Below, piece after piece: positions 58,281 through 64,000 of a stretch of DNA of 64,000 bases. Source of the stretch: Medicago truncatula (Eukaryota > Streptophyta > Magnoliopsida > Fabales > Fabaceae). Position numbers and translations under genes: made by a program. The stretch lies in assembly GCF_003473485.1 (NCBI RefSeq), contig NC_053048.1, forward strand, positions 43,024,755-43,088,754, in the 5' to 3' direction. The notes beneath the pieces were generated by a model. It ran no database searches and was not told the origin of the DNA. It saw only the letters and a program-made list of their open reading frames with translations. Positions within the stretch are counted from its first letter, which is position 1. The number at the start of each line of letters is the position of its first letter.

Positions 58281-60875
58281 ATGGAGATGGTCGAATCATT
58301 TGTGTTTGATGTTGCTAATTCACTGTTAGGGAAACTTGCTTCTTATGCTTATGAAGAAGCCTCTCGTGCCTACGGTGTATATGAAGATCTCCAACGGATC
58401 AAAGATACTCTATCAATTGTCAGAGGTCTACTGCTAGATGCTGAGGAGAAGAAGAACCGGCAACATGCCTTGTGTGAATGGTTAAGGCAGATTCAAAACA
58501 TCTGCTATGATGCTGAAGATGTATTGGATGGATTTGAGTTGCAAGACAGGAGAAAGCAATTTGTTGAAGCTTCTGGAAGCACACGGTTGAAGGTATGCCA
58601 CTTCTTTTCTTCCTCTAATCCGCTTGCTTTCCGTTTTAGGATGTCACGTCAAATCAAAGAGATTAGAGATAGATTGGATAAAGTGGCAGCTGATGGGACC
58701 AAGTTTGGACTTGTGAGAATTCATGTTGAGCCCGGACTTTCTGTGCACAATAGAGAAATCACCTATTCCCATATTGATGTTTCAAGTGTTATAGGAAGGG
58801 AGAATGACAAGGAAGCAATTATCGAGCTTTTGATGGATTCCGATCCTCAAGGTTATGGAAATGGTCATAGAAGTTTATGTGTTATTCCCATAGTGGGAAT
58901 TGGAGGATTGGGGAAGACCACACTTGCAAAATTGGTGTACAATGATAAGAGGATAGATGAAGTTTTTCAATTGAAGATGTGGGCATGTGTCTCTGTTGAT
59001 TTTGATATAAGACAGATCGTTATCAAAATTATCAACTCCGTTTTTGCTTCAGCTGCACCAAGTGTTCCTATTGCTCCCCAAGAAGATAGTAACCACTGTG
59101 ACATTGAGCAACTACAAATTCATCTAAGACGTAAACTATCTGGCCAAAAGTTTATCCTCGTGCTAGATGATGTATGGAATGATGATCGTGCAAAATGGAT
59201 TGAGTTGGAAGATTTGATCAAAGTTGGTGCAGTAGGAAGTAAAATTATAGTGACCACACGTAGCAACTCAGTTGCTTCCATGATGGGTACTGTTCCTTCG
59301 TATGTTTTGGAAGGTCTTTCGTTAGAGGATTGTTTGTCTCTGTTTGTGAAATGGGCATTCAAGGATGGAGAAGAAGAAAAATATCCAAATCTAGTGGAGA
59401 TTGGAAAAGAAATTGTGAAAAAATGTGCTGGAGTTCCGCTGGCTGTGAGAACGGTAGGAAGTTCTCTGTTCTCAAAATTTGATTTAGATAAGTGGTTATT
59501 TGTAAGAGACCATGAGATATGGAATTTAGAACAGAAGAAAGATGATATTTTACCTGCTTTAAAATTAAGCTATGATCAAATGCCATCATATCTGAGACAA
59601 TGTTTTGCTTGTTTTTCCTTGTATCCCAAAGACTATACCTTTAATATCGTTGAAATGACTATTTTGTGGATACCCCTTGGATTAGTTCAACCCATAAATG
59701 GAAGTGAAAAGCTAGAGCATATTGCCAGAGAATATGTACATGAGTTACATTCACGATCATTGCTTCAGGATTTCAAGGACTTTGGGTACATTTGTGAGTT
59801 CAGAGTGCATGATTTGATACATGATCTTGCAATGTATGTTGCAAAAGAGGAGTTTGTAATGGTAGTATCTCGTACACGAAATATATCTGAACAAGCAAAG
59901 CATTTATCAATTGTTGAAAAGGATTCTCTTGACAAAGTTTTGTTTCCCAAGTCCAAAAGTGTAAGAACTATTTTATTTCCTGTCGAAGGAGTGGGCCTTG
60001 ACAATGAAACATTGGTGCATACGTGGGTATCAAAATATAAATACTTGCGATATGTAGATTTTAACGATTCTTTGTTTGAGACTCTGCCTAAGTCAATTGC
60101 AAAGGTGGAGCACCTGCGTGTTCTCGGTCTCAAGAATAACAGCAAAATCAAAAAACTTCCTCATTCTATTTTTAAACTCTATAATTTGCAAGTCTTGATA
60201 CTCAGTGGATGCACAGAGCTTGAAACATTGCCAAGAGGATTAGGAAAGATGGTCAGCCTTCAACATTTGTTTATAACCACCAAACAATCAGTTCTGTCAT
60301 TAACTGAATTTATTAACTTGAAGCATCTTCAGGTTTTGGCATTTAATCATTGTAAAAATATGAAGTTTTTATTCAGTAGGGCACACCAACTCATTTCACT
60401 GGAAACATTGTCTTTGTATAAATGTGGGAGCCTAGAAACCTTACCTCTTTATATTTTTCCAAATTTACAAACTTTAATAATTATAGACTGCAAGATGTTA
60501 GATTTGTCGTTGAACAACGAAAGCCCAATCCAAAAATTGAGGTTGAAACATTTGTTTATTAGGGATTTTCCAGGGCTTTTGACATTGCCTGGTTGGATTG
60601 AAGGTGCTGCAGAAACTTTAGAGACCTTGTTGATTTATGAACTTCCTAATCTAAAGACGCTTTCTCAGCGTCTGACAACATTGACTCATCTTAAAAGGCT
60701 ACATATTGTTGGTTGTCCTCAACTAATTAGTCTTCCAAGTGACATGTATCACCTCACCGCCCTTGAAGATTTGGTCATAGAAGATTGTCCTGAGTTGTGC
60801 CGAAAATTTAAGCCACAATCAGGTGAGTACTGGCCCATGATTTCTCACATCAAAAGTGTTTTTATTGGAAAATAA
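58281..60875 (+). CDS. CC-NBS-LRR disease resistance protein (RGA-like), 864 aa, intact
   Basis: Cytosolic immune receptor: an N-terminal coiled coil, a nucleotide-switch NB-ARC, and a C-terminal LRR that senses effectors or guarded proteins. Single exon, starting MEMVESFVFDVANSLLGKLA. The coiled-coil part ends with the EDVID-like AEDVLDGFELQD (about residue 80). NB-ARC: P-loop GIGGLGKTTLAK (about 206), RNBS-A FQLKMWACVSVDFD, kinase-2 KFILVLDDVWND (about 291), RNBS-B SKIIVTTRSNSVAS, GLPL CAGVPLAVRTVGSSL, RNBS-D CFACFSLYPKDY, and MHD as VHDLIHDLA (His-Asp kept). LRRs run from about residue 580 to the end (LRVLGLKNNSKIKKLP, LQVLILSGCTELETLP, ...). All motifs needed for nucleotide binding are present, and length fits the class. 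Confidence 0.95.
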   Translation: MEMVESFVFDVANSLLGKLASYAYEEASRAYGVYEDLQRIKDTLSIVRGLLLDAEEKKNRQHALCEWLRQIQNICYDAEDVLDGFELQDRRKQFVEASGSTRLKVCHFFSSSNPLAFRFRMSRQIKEIRDRLDKVAADGTKFGLVRIHVEPGLSVHNREITYSHIDVSSVIGRENDKEAIIELLMDSDPQGYGNGHRSLCVIPIVGIGGLGKTTLAKLVYNDKRIDEVFQLKMWACVSVDFDIRQIVIKIINSVFASAAPSVPIAPQEDSNHCDIEQLQIHLRRKLSGQKFILVLDDVWNDDRAKWIELEDLIKVGAVGSKIIVTTRSNSVASMMGTVPSYVLEGLSLEDCLSLFVKWAFKDGEEEKYPNLVEIGKEIVKKCAGVPLAVRTVGSSLFSKFDLDKWLFVRDHEIWNLEQKKDDILPALKLSYDQMPSYLRQCFACFSLYPKDYTFNIVEMTILWIPLGLVQPINGSEKLEHIAREYVHELHSRSLLQDFKDFGYICEFRVHDLIHDLAMYVAKEEFVMVVSRTRNISEQAKHLSIVEKDSLDKVLFPKSKSVRTILFPVEGVGLDNETLVHTWVSKYKYLRYVDFNDSLFETLPKSIAKVEHLRVLGLKNNSKIKKLPHSIFKLYNLQVLILSGCTELETLPRGLGKMVSLQHLFITTKQSVLSLTEFINLKHLQVLAFNHCKNMKFLFSRAHQLISLETLSLYKCGSLETLPLYIFPNLQTLIIIDCKMLDLSLNNESPIQKLRLKHLFIRDFPGLLTLPGWIEGAAETLETLLIYELPNLKTLSQRLTTLTHLKRLHIVGCPQLISLPSDMYHLTALEDLVIEDCPELCRKFKPQSGEYWPMISHIKSVFIGK

Positions 60876-62278
60876 AGAGAGCAGGAAGAGGAATGAAGAC
60901 ATCGACCTTGAAGGTAAACATATCATTTTGTATCAAATAACTGTTTTCCATTTGAAAATTTAAGGCTGAAATTAGAATTTTGTATATAAATGATGTTACC
61001 ATGATGTATGAATTTAGCAACACATAACTAGAATTGACTATCAACCTGCCTGGCATCACCTAGTTTAATGAGCTCTACAAGGTTTTCTAAGTAAGATGCA
61101 TTAGTTATTTCCGTGAGTCGTTGGTAGTAATGTTTGTTACATTAAAGCTTCATGCAACACTACACCTTCTATTTAAAAGTGTCTTTTTTACCAATAGAAT
61201 GAGATCACAGAATTCTAAAAGTAACATTATGTGAATTTTCAAAATGTAGTTTCATAAAAAGCAATTGAGTATATATATGTTTGGTATATCAATAAGACAA
61301 GTTTTTTTGAGTCATGTTTGCTCCATTTACTGGATTAGGTATGATGAAGCTGGAGTTGAAAAAGGATAAGCAAATTTGAATGGACATTAGCAGTATAAGA
61401 TTTGTGGGTTGAGAAGGTCCAGTATTCAACAAGATTCTCAAGATGTTTCCATCAGCACATTTGTGGTAGCCAAATAATTGAAAATTATTATTTTCTTTCA
61501 TCCTATTTTTCCAATTGAAAGATATACTTGTATGAAAACCTATCATTTGCCATTTGTTGAATTTGAAGGTGATTTAATGGACCATGCATTTTATTTGTTT
61601 CAATCAGTGATAGATAAACGCATTCTTTCCCACTGACAACTACTTTCGTTTTTTGAAAAATTGTTTAAACATACCGCTACTTTTACAAGAATGGTTAGAC
61701 TTGTAAACTATAATATTAGTATTCTCTTAGACATTCAATGAACCATAGACATATACATGCATTGTTTACCAGACTGTCAAGGGAAGAACAGTGTTTTGCT
61801 GAAAAATTACCACTGGAGTCCGCCAACTTGTAATTTCGGTCCTTTTCTGAAGTAAAGATTGCGAGATTGACGTGAGAATATAATAACGATTAAATTGTTA
61901 CTGTTTTGATTTTTTTTTTTTTTTTATGGGTAATTACCATTCTGAATATTCACAAGAATTAAATATGAATAAAATATTTGTGAGGTAAAATTGTGAGACT
62001 CAATATGAGTTCTTTTTAGATTTGCACCATTGGAGTAAATAATGAGTGAATTGTGAGATCATGATTGAAGTTGCTCTAAAAGTCAAGTCTATTTTCTTGA
62101 CTCTCCATTATTTGCTTCACTTACCAAGTCTAAAGTTGACCACAGACACAACTTTATATCCTTCTGTTAAAAGTATCCACAACTACAAACTTATATATGA
62201 TTGTATCCTTCTGGCAACTACAAACATAATTTACATCCCAACTCCATTAATTTCTACTATTTCCTGATTAACATTGAC
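60876..62278. other. Intergenic between CNL copies
   Basis: No gene supported. An 85-codon frame at 61289-61546 and a 73-codon frame at 62046-62267 have no domain. A T-run lies near 61913. The last part before 62279 resembles the 5'UTR of the CNL at 58.3 kb (ctatttcctgattaaca against ctatttcctagttaaca). Confidence 0.45.
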
Positions 62279-63777
62279 ATGGCTGAATCATTTGTTTGTG
62301 TTTGATATTGCTGATTCACTGCTTGGAAAGCTTGCTTATGCTTTTGAGCAAGCTTCTCGTGCCTACCGTGTGTATGATGATCTCCAAGGGATCAAAGACA
62401 CTTTGTCAATTGTCAGAGGTCTACTATTGGATGCCGAGGAGAAGAAGAACCAACAACATGCTCTGCGTGAATGGTTGAGGCAGGTACAAAACATCTGCTA
62501 TGATGCTGAAGATGGATTTGAGTTGCAAGACAAGAAAAAATAAAATTGTGAAAGCTTCTGGCAGCACTCGAATGAAGGTATGCCACTTGTTTTCTTCCTC
62601 AAATCCACTAGCTTTCCGTTTTAGGATGTCACATAAAATCAAAGAGATTAGAGATAGATTGAATAAGGTGGCAGCTGACGGGACAAGGTTTGGACTTGTG
62701 AGAATCGATGTTGCACCTGATCCTGTTGTGCAGAGGAGAGAATTCACTCATTCATACGTTGATGCTTCAAGTGTTATTGGGAGGGAGAATGACAGGGAAG
62801 AAATTATCAAACTTTTGATGCAACCGCATCCTCATGGAGATGGAGATGGTGACAAAAATTTGTGTGTTATTCCCATAGTTGGAATTGGTGGCTTGGGGAA
62901 GACCACACTTGCAAGGTTGGTGTTCAATGATAAGAGGATAGATGATATTTTCCAATTGAAGATTTGGGTGTGTGTCTCCAATGATTTTGATATTAGGCGC
63001 ATTATTATCAAAATTATCAACTCTGCTTTTGCTTCAGCATCAACTCCACCAAGTGTTGCTATGGCTAACCAAGAAGACATTAACCATTTTGATATTGAGC
63101 AACTACAAATTCGTCTAAGACATAAACTTTCTGGTCAAAAGTTTATCCTCATCCTAGATGATATATGGAATGATGACCGTGCAAAATGGATTGAGTTGTT
63201 AAATTTGATCAAAGTTGGTGGAGAAGAAAGTAAAGTCATAGTGACGACATGTAGTAACTCAATTGCTTCCATGATGAGTACTGTTCCTTCGTATATTTTG
63301 GAAGGTCTTTCGCAAGAGAGCTGTTTGTATTTGTTTGTGAAATGGGCATTTAAAGACGGAGAAGAAGAAAAATATTCAAATCTAGTGGAGATTGGAAAAG
63401 AAATTGTGAAAAAATGTGCTGGAGTTCCGCTGGCTGTCAAAACATTAGGAAGTTCTCTGTTATCAAAATTTGATTTAAATAAGTGGATATTCGTAAGAGA
63501 CCATGAGATTTGGAACTTAGAACAAAAGAAAGGTGATATTTTACCTGCATTAAAATTAAGCTATGATGAAATGCCATCCTATTTGAGGCATTGTTTTGCT
63601 TATTTTTCCTTGTATCCCAAAGATTATTCATTTTCTATTGTTGAAATTACTTGTCTGTGGATAGCTCTTGGATTGGTTCAATCCTTGAATGGAAGTGAAA
63701 AGCTAGAGAATATTGCAATAGAATATATTCGTGTGATGGATATTTGGCAAATGAACCAAATTCAATTGAAGTAATAA
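62279..63777 (+). pseudogene. CC-NBS pseudogene, truncated before the LRR
   Basis: Closely related to the intact CNL. The native ATG is at 62279 (ATGGCTGAATCATTTG). A 4-bp TTTG duplication near 62291-62298 breaks the frame almost at once. The coiled coil then reads SLLGKLAYAFEQASRAYRVY to EDGFELQD, with a 9-bp loss removing VLD from the EDVLDGFEL motif. One extra base near 62535 shifts the frame again. From 62550 NB-ARC is open: P-loop GIGGLGKTTLARLVFND, kinase-2 KFILILDDIWND, GLPL CAGVPLAVKTLGSSLL, RNBS-D CFAYFSLYPKDY. RNBS-B reads VTTCSNSIAS, Cys replacing the usual Arg. Homology stops near 63735, before MHD; the LRR is missing and a stop follows within about 15 codons. Confidence 0.88.
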
Positions 63778-64000
63778 AAATTCGTTACCACGAGGATTGT
63801 ATTTAATTTCTACGTAGCAATTTCATTATTAAAAAGGATGTATAAAATTTATATTGGTGCCCTAGGCAGTTGAGTTGATTTTCTAACATAAACTGATTAA
63901 AAACAAAGAAAGATTGGTTTTTAGAAGATTGAGAGAAGTATGGTTAAGTCCTTCGAATCCTCCGAAGTTCTCCTATGGTAATTTGCACTCCTAGTTCAAT
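63778..64000. other. Non-homologous DNA after the CNL breakpoint
   Basis: The sequence departs from the CNL family here. No open frame or known repeat is recognised; it may be the edge of an insertion or deletion that removed the LRR region and continues beyond the window. Confidence 0.4.

Overview
The window is nuclear DNA of a flowering plant, AT-rich, with short spliced genes and many small transposable elements. The repeats look like those of a papilionoid legume (the terminal motif GGGTTAAATATGTTTTTGG, hAT-derived MITEs, TRIM LTRs), and the NLR and methyltransferase families fit Medicago or a close relative. The genus is my inference; no search was run.

Layout. 1-2.5 kb: repeats, including a hAT-type MITE and a SINE. 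2.5-13.8 kb (minus): a complete villin gene with 23 coding exons (983 codons, frame closed across every junction) and a leader exon behind a 1.8-kb 5'UTR intron. 13.8-23.7 kb: gene-poor DNA with several tRNA-derived SINEs and a TRIM. 23.8-26.4 kb (minus): an intronless P-class PPR gene. 26.5-28.1 kb: two adjacent foldback/MULE-like elements built from the same palindromic arms; the first carries a piece of a glutathione reductase gene. 31.3-35.9 kb (minus): eIF3 subunit M, 10 exons. 38.3-39.1 kb (minus): a DTW-domain tRNA aminocarboxypropyltransferase. 40.0-45.0 kb (minus): CTU2, tRNA 2-thiolation, 7 exons, with a complete non-autonomous hAT element in intron 1. 47.0-51.9 kb (minus): a tandem pair of SAM methyltransferase genes, one intact and one broken by a solo LTR plus a frameshift. 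52.3-64 kb: an NLR cluster holding a decayed CNL, a TNL that lacks its TIR domain and P-loop, one intact CNL (864 aa), and a truncated CNL pseudogene.

How the genes relate. eIF3m, the DTW enzyme and CTU2 all serve translation and lie within 14 kb on one strand, but nothing in the sequence shows that they are co-regulated. The right end is a typical birth-and-death NLR cluster: the decayed, intact and truncated CNLs share upstream sequence and coding blocks, and the intact CNL lies head-to-head with the truncated TNL.

I found no convincing wholly new system. The most interesting items are the glutathione-reductase fragment held in a foldback element close upstream of the PPR start, the TNL that keeps an open frame without its nucleotide-binding N-terminus, and the hAT element that keeps only the transposase dimerisation region between perfect target duplications.
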